Part shown: positions 45,881 through 58,096 of the stretch, piece after piece
Layout: each line of letters opens with the position of its first letter
Position numbering within the stretch: the first letter of the stretch is position 1
Source: Margaritispora aquatica
Lineage: Eukaryota; Ascomycota; Leotiomycetes; Helotiales; Discinellaceae
Direction of reading: 5' to 3'
Assembly (NCBI GenBank): GCA_007644065.1
Contig: VJWN01000014.1
Location: forward strand, 434,001 to 498,000
Length of the DNA: 64,000 bases
The notes under the pieces: model-generated
What the model saw: the letters and a program-made list of their open reading frames with translations, nothing else
Database searches by the model: none
Told to the model about the DNA's origin: nothing
Program-made: the position numbers and the translations under genes

Positions 45881-47633
45881 TTAAGATCTCAAGAAAGTCT
45901 TGAAAACCTCACTTTCGGTACAATCCTCCCATGGGTATCCAATGCGCCTTAAGAAACTGTTCAGCTCATTCAGCTCCGAGCTCGGACAAACGATGCCAGT
46001 AAGAATCTTGCCAATATCGCTTCCTGCGTTCCTGTACTGAAAGAGACTGATGTTATATTTTGGCCTTAGCGTCGTCAAAAACTTTTCGAGCGCGCCCGGC
46101 CGTTCGGGGAAGTTAAACATATACAATCTCTCATCCGCTACCCCTGAGCGACCTCCTACCATGTATCGAATATGTGATTTGGCTAACTCATTGCCAGACA
46201 GATCGGTGGGCGACATGCCACCGGCTTTGATACGAGTGAGGAGTGATGTGAGTTCAGCAACGCGTTCAGACGCTGGTGATGTAAGCGATAAGCCGATGAG
46301 AACATTGGCAACAGCGTCGGTTGCATATCGATATGAAAACTCAGTAACCATGTGAGGCATGACAGTTTTGATGAGCTCTGCAAACGCTCCCGGCTTCTCG
46401 GGTATGCTGACACTGAGAAGTGCTTCCTTCTTCTCTCCAAGAGCTGCGCGTTCAGCGACGAATCGTAGACGATCGAAATTCATGTTTGCTCCTGAAGCAA
46501 TTGCCACGAGGTTTCTGTTCGTGTTGCGTGATGGATTTTCTGCGACCCATTTTTTGAGACCAGCTAATGCGAGTGCTCCTGCAGGTTCTACAATAGATCT
46601 CGTCTCTTCGAAAACATCCTTGATGGCAGCGCATGTTTCGTCTGTGGTGACTTGGATAACTTCATCCACCACTTCCTGGCATAATCTGAATGTCTCTTCG
46701 CCAACGTTCTTCACTGCCGCACCGTCCGCAAAGAGTCCGACATCTTTCAAGACCACTCTCTCTCCCTTCGCTAACGATTGAACCATCGCATTGGCATCAT
46801 ATGTCTCCACACCAATGATCTTAACGTGGGGAGCAATGCGCTTTACATAGACTCCAATGCCAGCGATCAGGCCACCTCCTCCCACACAGCAAAATATAGC
46901 TTCTAGATCCTTGATATTCGTTTGGCGCAGTAGCTCCATACCGATAGTACCTTGGCCGGCAATAACGTATGGATCATCGAATGGAGGAATGTTGGTCAAT
47001 CCATGCAGCACTTCCAATCGTGCACATTCAGCCTTTGCAGCATCGAAGTCATCGCCATGTAACACCACACTGCCGCCCATCCGCGACACATTGAGATGCT
47101 TGATGCTGGGAGTTCCGTTTGGCATAACGATGGTAGCAGGGATTTTTAGCTTCCTCGCTGAGTATGCCACACCTTGAGCATGGTTGCCAGCCGAGCAAGC
47201 AACCACGCCTTTCCAGCTCACGCTCTTGTCCAGATGTGCCATTTTGTTGTATGCTCCTCTCAACTTGAAGCTGAAAACTGGCTGCAGATCTTCTCTTTTG
47301 AGTAGCACATTGCATTCCAGTCGATTGCTGATGTTGATGGCTGGTGTAAGAGGAGTCATCTCCACCACTTCGTAAACACGACTGGTGAGGATAAGGCGAA
47401 GGTACTACGGAGCTGAATTAGTACTGAAGATAGCTTTTTTATGGGCCAAATACATCTGGAGTTCCATTTGGCAACAAGAATTCCTCTGGAATTGTACTGA
47501 ACATCTTGGGTTTTGGTGTTGAGCTCGGCGGTGAAGGGTTGCTTGAATACTCAGTAAGAGAGAATGCATTCATACTGGGAGTTCTTGGTCTTGACTCGAG
47601 GCCAGTGCCGTTGACTTTGGTGCCATTCTCCAT
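45881..47633 (-). CDS. ILV1: Threonine deaminase (L-threonine ammonia-lyase)
   Basis: Two exons: 47633-47454 and 47404-45881, coding 567 residues (yeast Ilv1 576). PLP enzyme making 2-oxobutanoate from threonine, the first step of isoleucine synthesis, in mitochondria. The PLP lysine is in SFKLRGAYN (Lys about 107); the phosphate loop is [24 protein letters not shown] and [18 protein letters not shown] are the catalytic-domain blocks. Two C-terminal ACT-like regulatory domains begin at [13 protein letters not shown] and [13 protein letters not shown], the sites for isoleucine and valine control. The junction restores [19 protein letters not shown]. The N terminus is Ser/Pro-rich with little basic character. 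It is head-to-head with the Rcf1 gene. Confidence 0.97.
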
Positions 47634-47949
47634 GGTGATTGACTGCTATTGTGACTGCAATTGGTGTTTGGTGTGTTATATTGAGCTTGTTAGAAGTGAC
47701 TGTTTTCTCACTTTGTAGCTTTGCTCTCGAACCCTCTAGCGGGGCAGCTTTTTGTTGTGGGCCGGAGCACAATCGGAGCTAATAGGTCTTGGTAGCTGCA
47801 CTGGCAGGGATCTATGGATAAAAGTAATGCCATACCGATGAACTGATCCGATTGAATTACCTCACCATTTGGACCCCTCGAAGCTTGCTTGGGATTTGTG
47901 ATAGAAAGCTCGCAGGAGCATCAACGCAAACCTAGTCAGTGTTATAAAT
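47634..47949. promoter_or_regulatory. Shared head-to-head promoter region (ILV1 / RCF1)
   Basis: 316 bp between divergent start codons of two mitochondrial genes. I see no certain Gcn4-type TGACTCA site; CCGATTGAATT and CCATTTGGACC have no assigned role. Confidence 0.4.
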
Positions 47950-48654
47950 ATGTCTTCACCATTGCCCTCTTCCTTTGATGGGAACAAGTACGTATCTACA
48001 ATCTGCACAAGTTTCTTATTTCTTACAACAATCATAGAGACTTTTACGAAGAAAATCGATGGCAGAAGTTCTCTCGTAGGCTGAAGGAGGAACCATTGAT
48101 TCCATTAGGTACGTCTATATAGGTATTTTATTTATATTGCTTTATTAACAAACTCAGGATGCGCACTTACTTGTTTTGCTTTACTCGGCGCAAGCCGTTC
48201 CATCCGCGCTGGCGACCATAACCGTACAAATCGCATGTTTCGAGCCCGTATTTACGCCCAAGGATTTACGCTCGTGGCTATGTTGGCAGGAAGTGCATAC
48301 TGGCAATCAGACAGAGAGAAAAGAAAGGAATTTGATGGTGTGGTTGCAGAGAAGAAAGCGAAGGAGAAGAACGAGGCTTGGATTCGGGAATTGGAGGCCA
48401 GAGATGAAGAAGAAAAAATGATCAAGGCTGAGAGGGAAGCAAGAAGGCAGAGCCTGAGTGCACCAAAGGATACAGTGGTTGAGAAGATGAAAGAGAAAGC
48501 CAAGGCTGCGAAGAACGAGGTCGAGAAGAAGGTTGATGTGGTACAGCAAGCTGTGGAGGAGGGAAAGGGAGCTTCGTCTGTGGTGGAGGAGAGTGAGGCA
48601 AAGAAGGGGGTGATGGAGAGTGTACAAAATTTGCTATGGGGCAAGAAAAAGTAA
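47950..48654 (+). CDS. RCF1: Respiratory supercomplex factor 1 (HIG1 domain)
   Basis: Three exons: 47950-47987, 48038-48108, 48158-48654, coding 201 residues. The reconstructed N terminus [19 protein letters not shown] is followed by [19 protein letters not shown] and two HIG1-type membrane segments, the first at [11 protein letters not shown], the second at [26 protein letters not shown] is the conserved loop. The C-terminal half is a long charged helix (Lys/Glu-rich). Rcf1 resides in the inner mitochondrial membrane and supports assembly of complex III/IV supercomplexes. Exons 1 and 2 are 38 and 71 nt, too short to be found as free frames. Confidence 0.93.
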
Positions 48655-49601
48655 GATTACTACAAAGTTACCGAAGTTTGCATTGGGTTCACGGCATTGG
48701 AGTTGGAGTTTGGGAGGACAAACACTATATGTACACTATTAGGTGCATTGTACAACTCCATTCAATTATCGGATTTTTGTTCATGGCCTCCATCAAATTT
48801 GTCCATAAGATGGCAATTTATGGAATCTAAAGGCATTGCTGCACGTATTGATTCCTTGCCATTCCTGCGTGATAGATGAGTTCTATGCAAAAATGCATAT
48901 GACATGAACTTCTCACAGACCATCAATATACCTCGACATAGTGTCCCATTGTGTTTTACCCGTAGAAATTAGGTATCGAATCTGAGTCTGCCAGCAATGG
49001 GTCATCAGCTGGTGCTTACATTGTATAAATTCTACAGTCAACCTACAATGTCCTGCACGTCTTTATTTCTCTTGAATTCATCTCTAGCAAAAGCCAAAGT
49101 CTCTTTCCTACCCGCAGGGTCTGAAACTCTCCTGCAATCACGGATGATTGTCCGCCATAATGAAATGGCTTTGCTGCGCTGGAGAAACTACTCATACTAT
49201 TAGCATATGTTTGTGTGCGATATGGTATTAATCGAAGATGCATACATGATCCAGAGATATCGTTTTGCTAAGTCTGCTTGGTCTCTTTTTGGCTTCAGAA
49301 GCAAATGAACGTGAGAGACATGCTTGCGATAGAGACCGCATTGAGCATTGCATGTGTGAGAGTAAATCCACAATTTGTGTTGATTTAGATGGCGAATCAA
49401 GTATCAAATGTATAAATCGGGGATGTATCCTCGGCATCATTGCGGCAAAGTCGGGAAAATCTTGGCAGGGTGGAAACCTGGGGCATGGACGCGTTCGGTC
49501 GCGTCCATTTTCTGATGCCTCTCTCAAAAATCCGCAACTGCTTCAACATAGCATTTTGTTCATATTGAGTATTTACAAGTCCGTCACATTTGAACACCAG
49601 A
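48655..49601. other. Intergenic, no gene seen
   Basis: Between two plus-strand genes. Short frames only; the last 200 bp likely hold the promoter and leader of the acetyltransferase gene. Confidence 0.4.
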
Positions 49602-50411
49602 ATGAATCCGATTGATGCTGCCAACGAAAAGAGTTTAGAAACCTTCATCCACACATATCTTCCACCAGGGTGAGTCACAAATCTGTATATCACTCAGCTG
49701 ATTTCAACACTGCCCTGTTTTTGTCTCAAGATATTTCGAGTTGAGCCTTCAACTTTCCAAATGTTTTACAACCAATACACATTTCTCATGCGTTCTGATC
49801 TGTCTTTAGACCACAATGGAAGACATGGTCTCATCCATCAACCAAAACTGAGTATGAAATCTCCATACAAACAGCCAAGGCACTTTCTGAGGCAGATTTC
49901 AACGCTTGCTTCAGCCTCATTGCGGAGACGAGTGCTTCAGATTACAAGCGATCGAAAGATGGCTGGAAGCCACGATCCAAAAAGAAAGAAATGAAGCTCC
50001 TAGATCTGAAGTATGTACTTGTCAAAGGTGGTGACAAAGTCGAAGGGTTCATGTCCTTTATGCCTACCTATGAGGACGATGAACCGGTCCTCTATTGCTA
50101 CGAGATACATCTCTCAACAGGCCTACAAGGGTAAGCTGTAGTTGTGCTTTGTCGTGACCGGCCTGACACATACTGTATGTAGGACAGGACTTGGTACGCA
50201 TCTAATACGACTTCTCGAGTCGGTTGCATGCAGAATACCTGAGACTACCAAAGTCATGTTGACAGTTTTCACATCGAATGCACGTGGAGTCAAGTTCTAT
50301 AAAAAGCTCAGCTTCACCAAGGACGAGTTCTCGCCCCCACCTAGAGTTCTGAGAAATGGAACATCAATCGAGGCCGAGTATGTGATCCTTAGCAAACCAG
50401 TCTCAAGATGA
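49602..50411 (+). CDS. NAT4: N-alpha-acetyltransferase 40 (Nat4, histone H4/H2A type)
   Basis: Three exons: 49602-49669, 49810-50130, 50183-50411, coding 205 residues. A GNAT fold: LEADF-type start, KYVLVKGGDKVEGFMSFMP (strands beta 2-4), LYCYEIHLSTGLQGTGLGTHLI with the acetyl-CoA motif Q/R-x-x-G-x-G, then VMLTVFTSNARGVKFYKKLSF and C-terminal EYVILSKP. The arrangement and the tail fit NAA40/Nat4, which acetylates the N terminus of histones H4 and H2A. Exon 1 and the junction PPGPQWKTWSHPS complete the N-terminal helix. Other GNATs are possible but the GLQGTGLG / FYKKLSF set fits Nat4 best. Confidence 0.88.
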
Positions 50412-51196
50412 ATCGAAAGAAGTTAAATCACGGATCATCTTTATGCCAGCTGGTGATCCGGGCAAGGATGGGAAGGACCACTTCGCAAATGAGGTTCAGT
50501 TACATCGCAGGGCTGAGGAACGCCAGAGAAGCAAGGATTCGGAATACATGCATGCAACGGCAAAAACCGCTAGAGATTATGAGATATAATTTCCAAAATC
50601 CAATCATTCTGGACATGTTTGTTTCGAGTCCTTGCCATAAGCCAAGGGAGAGGTGCAGGTAAGGATGCAGCTTAACGCCACCATAGCTCAGCCGTACCAC
50701 TTAGGATCGAAAAGACAAAGCGTTCCCCACAAGAGGCTGTGAAGTCCCGTATTTTGGGACCATTTACCTGCAGGTCACCGGCAGCTTCACCACTTTGGTA
50801 TTAGGCCATCTTGAAAAGTTCCATACTCCAGGATGTGAAGCGAATAATCGGTGGGTCTCAGGAGTTAGGATTAACTTTGTCATGGAGGACAAACGAATTG
50901 CTGCTGCTAGCAACTGCTGGCAGCTAGTCTGCCTACAGAAACTATTCTGGACATTGTGGAGATGAAGTTGGTGCAATTGAGCTTTACAATTGGTTCCCAC
51001 GAAGTTGATTGTTATGACTCGAACTCAGAAATTCATATTAGGATTGGAGCCGATCTGTATAAGACTCAAGGGGACCCTATCTGCAAAATCCTGCATTCCA
51101 GTTTCTGCATTCATCGTCGCGATCTTGTCTTTTTGATCACCACTTGACACTCTCAACGCTCTTTACACACAAACTTCTTCACAAGAACTACCAACC
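50412..51196. other. Intergenic, no gene seen
   Basis: About 785 bp between two plus-strand genes; a pyrimidine-rich leader with CTC/ACA runs precedes the ATG at 51197. No tRNA or other RNA gene recognised. Confidence 0.4.
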
Positions 51197-51827
51197 ATGG
51201 AGCAAAAGGGACCAGTCGTCATGGAGCAGCCTGTGTATCAGCAACAACAGCAATACCAACAGGCCCCGCTTGCACAACAGCCCGTACAAGAGCAAATGGC
51301 GTACAAATCCGAAGCACCAGGAACCGAGTCAGAATGGCAAAACGGTCTCTTCGACTGCTGCACAGGAGCTGATAACCTCTGTATGTCACCCTCTTGTTTC
51401 TCACTGGATGGAATCACTAACAACCATTAGGTCTCAAAGCAACCTTTTGTTCCTGCTTCGTGTACGGCAAGAACGCCGCTCGCATCAAGGACCCCTCATT
51501 GACCGGCTACGAGCGATTCAACGGCGATGTGAGTTTCCTCTTCTACCTGCTACCTCCACAGACAGAAACTAACAACTAAAACAGTGCATCGGCTTCGCAG
51601 CACTCAACTGCTGCTGTGGTTTCGGCTGGGTCCTCTCGATGATGAACCGCGGCATGACGCGCGAGCGCTACCGCATCCGCGGCGACGGCTGCACCGATTG
51701 CTTGACTGAGTACTTCTGCACATGCTGCTCGCTCATACAGGTCGAGAAGGAGATTATTGCACGCTCAGCGGGGGGCAATGCGGGATATGTCCCGCAGCCT
51801 GCCATGGTAGCGGGGCCGATGCATTAG
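51197..51827 (+). CDS. PLAC8 family cysteine-rich protein
   Basis: Three exons: 51197-51380, 51431-51528, 51585-51827, coding 174 residues. A Gln/Pro-rich N terminus (1-40) is followed by the PLAC8 domain: WQNGLFDCCTGADNLCLKATFCSCFVYGKNAARI, FAALNCCCGFGWVLSMMNRG, RYRIRGDGCTDCLTEYFCTCCSLIQVEKEI, about 20 cysteines in all, with a hydrophobic segment in the middle. Fungal and plant PLAC8 relatives include FCR/MCA-type proteins linked to cadmium or calcium handling at membranes; no exact role is inferred. Introns split the CCTGADNLC and FNGDCIGF blocks. Confidence 0.92.
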
Positions 51828-52225
51828 AAGAGAGGGCTTGAGGTTGCATGCGTTGAGAGGAGACGAGATACGATGCTACAGAGCTGTCGAGATTGCAAAT
51901 TCGAGGTGTTTGGGTTTGGGTTTGGGATTGATACCTGGTTGCGCTTGAACTTGCTGGGACCTCTGTTACGTAAAGAATGCATATACATTGCATCCTCCTA
52001 TCGTCTTTTTTACTTTGTTCTTCCATTCCTGCATATGTACTCAATTTCAATTCCTTTTGTATCTTCAATCTCCATCAAAAAAGCGACCCATTTCCAATGT
52101 CGCCAAAACCTAGTAAATCCAAGCGAAGTCCAACTAGTATTCACTACCAACTCTGATGGGGACCATCCAGTGATTCCACCCAACATACAGCAATCTCAGC
52201 TCGTCCATATCTTGCACGCATGTAC
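51828..52225. other. Convergent 3' region
   Basis: About 400 bp between the PLAC8 gene (plus) and the rhamnosidase gene (minus). No gene seen. Confidence 0.4.
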
Positions 52226-55200
52226 CTAAGTCGCAGCTTCGTACAAGGCCGTGAACTCGTGTGTGCCTACACAGAAAGTTAGTACATCATTCCACACCCT
52301 CACTCTCCTCCCACATCCCCCACCTACTTCCCGAAAAATCTAAGAAAAGGACATAACTCACCACTCCCAATACTCTTCTCCTTCTCCTTCTCCCCACCGG
52401 CCTCTCCCCCACCCACCAAAACACTCAATCCCACCAAGCCCGGCACTCTAACAACAGCCTTCGCTCCCATCGGGACTTGGATCTTCATCCAGAACTTCCT
52501 CTTCCCTCCTGGTTCACCTTCACGCAGTTCCCATTCACAGGCAACATGTCCGTACGCGGACAAGAGCGTCGTGCGCGCGGAGGTCACGCTCCCGCCGGGT
52601 TGGGGCGCGAATAGGATGCTCTTGTAGCCGGGGCTTAGGGCGGAGATCCCGCCGATGGTGGAGTGTAGGAAGGAGGCTACGGAGCCGAGGGCGTCTGATG
52701 GGGGTGTTAGTACGGGATTAAGAGGATATGGGGGTAGGTGCGTTTGGGTGGGTGAGGTAGTGAGAGCGAGGACTCGAGTGTGGGGGAAGTTTGTGGACTT
52801 CGAGGTAGTGATTGGTTGGTGGGTAAGGAGGGAGGAGGAAGGGAGAAGTAACTTACAGTGATTGAAGGATGTCATACCCCCTGGGTTGACGTGGCCGTCT
52901 GGAAGCATGGAGTCCCATCTCTCCCCTAAATTCTCGATGTTAGCATGACTAAAGCTAGCCTAAGCGAATCTGGAAAATGGAACCGGAAGTAGAAAGATGA
53001 GTAGTACTCACACTGCGTAGTAGCACCCATGGTAATAGGATATAACCAACTCGGACAGCTTCTCTCCTCCAACATCCTATATGCAACCTCAATCTTCCCC
53101 ACATCTCTCAGAGCAGGCAGAATAATAGGGGTTCCACAGAACCCAGTCCCAATCCTAAACCCATTTTCATTCACAATCGTCTCCAACCTCTCACCTGCAT
53201 AATCAATCTGCTGCTGGTCATCAAATAGCCCATACGCAACAGCCAAAGCGATACCCGTCTGAGAATCAGGAGCTAGACGACCATTAGGCGTCATATACTC
53301 ATTCTGAAACAGCACCTTCAACTTCTTTGCTTCAAACCCCCAATGCCGCATCTCCTCGTCCATACCAAGCAATCCTGCGATTTTGGTGATCAGATTCGTG
53401 ACGTGAACCAGATATGCATTGGCGACAAAATACGGTTCAGTGGTCCCCTTTTCGGGCTCATTGATCGGTGCAGCTGGGTCGAGCCAGTCGCCTAGCTGGC
53501 GCTCACTCTCGTCCCAGAGACCGTCTGGCTTCCGACGAACGCCTCGCACGAGCCAATCTTTCATGCTTGCGTACTGCACCCTGAGGATTTCGACATCGCC
53601 AAACGCATTGTAAAGATCCCAGGGCGTCATGATAGCAGCGTCACACCATGCGGCCTGGGGTCGGTTGTGCTGTGGTGGTAGAGGATTTGGGACCACGTTC
53701 GCGACGATCCCACCTAGATCATGTTGTTCTACTGCAAGGTCTTTGAGCCATGAGGAGAGCATTCCGGAGGTGTTGTATAGAAATGATGCAGTGGGACAGA
53801 AGACTTGTAAGTCGCCTGTCCAGCCGAGACGCTCGTCACGTTGTGGACAATCTGTTGGGACAGACACGAAGTTCCCACGCATGCCCCAGCGAATGTTGGT
53901 ATGCAGCTTGTTGATCATGTCGTTGTTGCATTCGAATGTTCCTGTGGGCTCCAGATCGGTATGTATCACCACTGCTACGATATCTTTCACATCTGGCTCG
54001 CCAGACTTCGAGGGCCAATTGTCGACTTGTGCGTAGCGGAAGCCGTGGAATGTGTATTTTGGCGACCAGGTCATAGGTTTCCCAGAGACGATGAGCGTAT
54101 CTGTTGCTTTTGCTGAGCGAAGAGGGCGGGTCGCGAGCTCATCGTTCTCCATCACTTCTGCATGGTGGAACGTTATGCTGTGGCCTTTTGGCCCAGAAAC
54201 CTTGACTCGCAGGTAGCCGACAAGATTCTGTCCAAAATCGAGTATCACAGCATTTGATGCTGAGCGGGTGATAGACTTTATAGTCACTATTTCGGTCTCT
54301 CGGACTGGTGGTCCTTCTGGTGCTTGGAGCTTGGCTTTTCCAAGCCCAGCGGTTGTGACGGCGTCCCATTTCTCAGCTTTGAAATCAGATGTTGACCATC
54401 CCTCGAGCTCGAGTGAGGCATTATAAGTCTCCCCATTATAGATCTCGGTCCCAACAATTGGCCCAATATTTGTTTTCCAAGTTCCATCAGAACACACAGT
54501 AGTTGTCTTTCCATCCTCAGTCTCAATCTCGAGTTGAGCAAGAACGCCAAGCGTGTCACCGTAGATACATCTCCACTGCGCTTCCCACGCCAATCTTCCT
54601 GCCCACCAACCTTCTGCTACTTCTGCTCCCATGGCATTTGAGCCTTTGTTGAGCATTGAAGTAACATCAAAAGTTTGGTAGTTGAGATGATATTTATAGC
54701 TCGTCCACCCTGGAGCTAGAATATGATCTCCAACTTTCTTGCCATTGATGAGAATCTCATATACCCCATGAGCTGTGGCATAAAGTCTCGCACTCCTTAC
54801 TTTCTGCGTGAGCTTGAAATCTTTTCTGAAAAGAGCAGGTCGCAGGGAGCCACCGAATGACAAAGTCCGAGGTGCTTCGATGAATGAAGCATTCCAATCT
54901 TTTTGGTACAGCAATCCTATCTCAACAACTGCCCATGGCGACCAACATGTGTCTTCACATCCTTTGATGCCGTATGACTTGACACGTACACATGCTCTCT
55001 CTCGACTGCCAAGCGGATCGGCTGGCCAAGGAACCAAGACAGATTCGGCTGACTTGATCATGTAGCTTTTGGGATTCCCTTCTCGAGCTTCAATTGAGCT
55101 GGGCGAGCTGAAATGTATTTGTATCTCATAGGATGCTTGAGTCCAGTTTGGTGTTGATGAGAGGAAACGCCATGACAGACGAGGAGATGGTTCTCCAATG

Positions 55201-55256
55201 CCAAGAGATTCACCTGTGCGGTGGTGTTCAAAGGTAGGAGTGTCTATCTCGAGCAT
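52226..55256 (-). CDS. Alpha-L-rhamnosidase, GH78, intracellular type
   Basis: Four exons: 55256-53012, 52925-52857, 52694-52362, 52266-52226, coding 895 residues. Order: N-terminal Fn3/Bac_rhamnosid-type beta domains (PRLSWRF, ACVRVKSYG, ARLYATAHGVYEILINGKKVGD), the (alpha/alpha)6 catalytic barrel with VSVPTDCPQRDERLGWTGD carrying the conserved acidic residues, and LGDWLDP, GIVANVVPN; then a C-terminal beta domain with WERWDSMLPDGHVNPGGM and SFNHYALGSVASFL. The last exon codes only 13 residues. No signal peptide, so a cytosolic enzyme acting on imported rhamnosides is likely. Splits of the WERWDS and NHYALG blocks by introns fixed the joins. Confidence 0.95.
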
Positions 55257-56425
55257 ACTGAGAGTGCCAATTATGTTTTCGAGATTAATGAGTCTTCGAA
55301 GGTCAGTTATAGTGACAAGCAGACTGTGGGGTGAGCTTACATGCAGGGCTCTTGGTACCTTGCAGCCACCAGTATTGTACGTACCGTCAACGGCTTTGTA
55401 GAAGATAATGTTTATATATTTTCCCTCAAGCGGATTGTAAATGATGAGAAATATTGTTTATGTGGAAATATAAGTACAATTGTAATGTGAAGAGAGGTTG
55501 AAAGTTGTATGAGATGGAGGAACCGATCAGATGACAATGGAGTGAAACATTACCTAAGGTATATGGGGGAATCATGCATCAAATATGGGGTATGGCTCAC
55601 GTGATGCGGGGTAGTAAGCCAGGGGCTCTTCATCGAGGTTTATTGTTTGCTTTTAACATTGACCTACGGACGTACAACGCAAAATGTAATAATGTTATAC
55701 CTACCTATAGCTCAGAGCTATCTCTCATGACTTTAACTCTTTGGATTACATTGAGACACCATTCATTCGCTTGGATTAAACCCGTTGTGAAGTGCGTACT
55801 AAAACATGTGTATTGGCAATCGAAAGGTGGAAGTGCTGAAGTTGACAAGTTCTGCACACAAGACAGACTTGCGATCGTGTAAGTAATTTGGTTTGATTGC
55901 CCCGATAGATCTGAAAAATTTAGAGCATAGGGATTTCCAGAACGATTTCCAGAACCCGTGACTAGAAACTAACCTCAAAATACCTTGCGTCGTCTCATCA
56001 GCAGGATCTATCTGGTCAATACCACCAGTTTATAGTCAGAATCATAACTCCTAGCAAGAAATATCATCGGTTGTTGGCTTGCTGGGACGAATTTCTCCTA
56101 TTTTGCGTGGCAGTCATTGGTAAGTAGGTCACAAAAATCACGAACACGTCAATGGCACGAGCAATACTAAACACAACATGGTATTCGCTACCAAATATCC
56201 GAGCCCAATGTACATCCTATCTGTAAGCAACAGTATATCCCGAAAGAATACTTATATACAGAAGAATGACCAAACAAATTCAGGTCCCTGCCTCGAATAT
56301 TGAGGACACTTTTAAAGATACGCCAATCTATATATATGAATGACACCATGAGCCTTAGGTATACCCACACCTCAACGCCAGGACATACTCCAGAGAGTTA
56401 TACGTCGTGAGGGTTGCGGTCAAAC
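55257..56425. other. Intergenic: rhamnosidase promoter and 3' region of the chitinase
   Basis: About 1.2 kb. A TATATAAA motif (minus strand, about 55413-55420) lies 160 bp before the rhamnosidase ATG and is a possible TATA box. No gene seen. Confidence 0.4.
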
Positions 56426-58001
56426 CTAAGCCCTCCAGACCTTGGTGCCTGGCTTCTTGCAGGAGTACCACCACTCGCTGCCACCCTTGACACAGATGAG
56501 TCCTGGCTCGCACTCGGTTGAGCCCTGGTAGTCAACGCCTCCGCACTGTGGAGCTATTAGCTATGTTCGAGGACTATATATGAAGGATCAGAAGGGAGTG
56601 GAAAAGATGGGATGCTGCTTACTTGGTCCCATTCTCCCTTGTAAACCTTGCCTGGAACTGGAGCTGGAACCGGAACTGGATCAACAGGAGCTGGATCAAC
56701 AGGAGCTGGATCGACGATGACCGGGGCCGGCTCTTCGATCTTTGGTTCCTCTGGCTGGGGCTCAACTGGAGCTGGAGCTGGTGCCTCTGGCTCTTGAGGT
56801 GCAGGAACCTCGGGGACGGGTGGGATCAAAACGGGAACGGGAGCGATATCCCCAATGGCAGACTTGATGACAGCCAGGAAATCACCATTGCGAGCAGCTT
56901 GCGAAGCATCCCAGATCATGACACCGCCGAAGCTGGAGAAGCGTTTGGCGTATTGGACAGCGGCAGCAACTCTGTCAGCTGGCTGGTAACCACCACCAGC
57001 GCCGAAGTTGCCAGGAACACCAATGAGGACCTTGACATCCTTGTTAGCAGAAGTGGTGTGAGCCCAGTTATCCCAGGCGGCGAAGTTGAAAGCATCCTGT
57101 CTATCGGTCTCGGGCTTGTAGCTCTGAATTCCGCACCAGTTGTTGTAGAACTGGACAAAAACGTAGTCGATGAAGACGCCTTGGTTGAGCATGGGGCCGA
57201 GAGCTTGGTCAGGCATGACGCATTGAGGCGAAGCGGAGATCACGAAATGACGGCCAGAATTGTCGCCGAGACTGCGAAGATGGTTAGCAAAGGGGACGAG
57301 GTTGTTGGTGGTGGATTCGAAGTCGAAGTCGAATCCGTCGACGATGGCTGAGCCGAAAGGGCGGTTGGGAGCGCCGGTATTGGAACCGAACCAGCTGAAG
57401 ACCCTTTCGGCCATCTCAACAGCCTCATCAGGTGAGGAGAAGCCACCCTCAGTGTAGGAATCGCCACCAAGCGAGATGAGAATCTTCTTGCCCATGCTTT
57501 GGCAAATCTTGATGTCTTGCCTGGAGAATTGTTAGGGGTGAGGAGATACGTGGCCAATGGAGGCATCATACTCAATATGAGGGCAGTAAATCAAACCAGA
57601 GTCACCAATTGGCGAACAGCCATACTCCATATTGGCGAAGTTGACTCTTGGGTTCTTGATGCCCAGAACCAAGCTAATGGGGATGATCTACAAGTGACGG
57701 TGAGTTACTGTCCGAGGCTGAGATGAAACTCACTCACATCGACATTAGGATCTATGAGACAATTAGCAATCGGGATCGACAGAGCACAACACTTAGGAAC
57801 CTACTGGCACAATAGTCGACGAGGTGTCCTTGTGGTGCGGAAGCACCAGCTGAGTTTTGACCTGTACATGTCAGCGAGACCTCCAGAGTGGACATCAACT
57901 CGCTTACCCCAGAAGAGAGCGATACCACCCGAAGCACCAGCTGCTGATGCACCTGCGGTTAGGGCGACACCTATCGTCAAAGTGCGCATGAAAGAATTCA
58001 T
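56426..58001 (-). CDS. Secreted class III chitinase (GH18) with Pro-rich linker and CBM1-like tail
   Basis: Six exons: 58001-57908, 57861-57805, 57751-57738 (14-nt microexon), 57687-57572, 57520-56623, 56545-56426, coding 432 residues. Signal peptide at 1-20 (MNSFMRTLTIGVALTAGASA). GH18 barrel begins GGIALFWGQNS; the catalytic DxxDxDxE is DGFDFDFE at 155-162, Glu162 as acid. FVQFYNNWC and GGVMIWDAS are later barrel strands. A repeated PAPVDP/PEVPAP linker spans about 330-390. The last exon gives CGGVDYQGSTECEPGLIC and a WWYSC end, with the preceding WDQ resembling a CBM1 cellulose/chitin-binding module. Endochitinase acting on fungal or insect chitin outside the cell is inferred from family. 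Confidence 0.95.
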
Positions 58002-58090
58002 GTTGAAGTGTTTGATATGGAAAATCACCAATCAGATAAGGGTAAAACGAAGAGAAGATATGTGACAACGAAGGGGCAGGGGATCATCTT

Positions 58091-58096
58091 CTTATA
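58091..58096 (-). promoter_or_regulatory. Candidate TATA element of the chitinase gene
   Basis: TATAAG on the minus strand about 90 bp before the ATG at 58001, a usual distance. Position and sequence only. Confidence 0.4.

Noticed and set aside
50640..50760. Possible tRNA near a CACCATAGCTCAGCCG stretch
   Set aside because: No matching acceptor stem or T-loop GTTCRA; arms cannot be folded into a cloverleaf by eye.
56623..57351. 242-codon plus-strand frame opposite the chitinase
   Set aside because: Composition mirrors the Pro-rich linker and the GH18 exon on the other strand; no independent motif.
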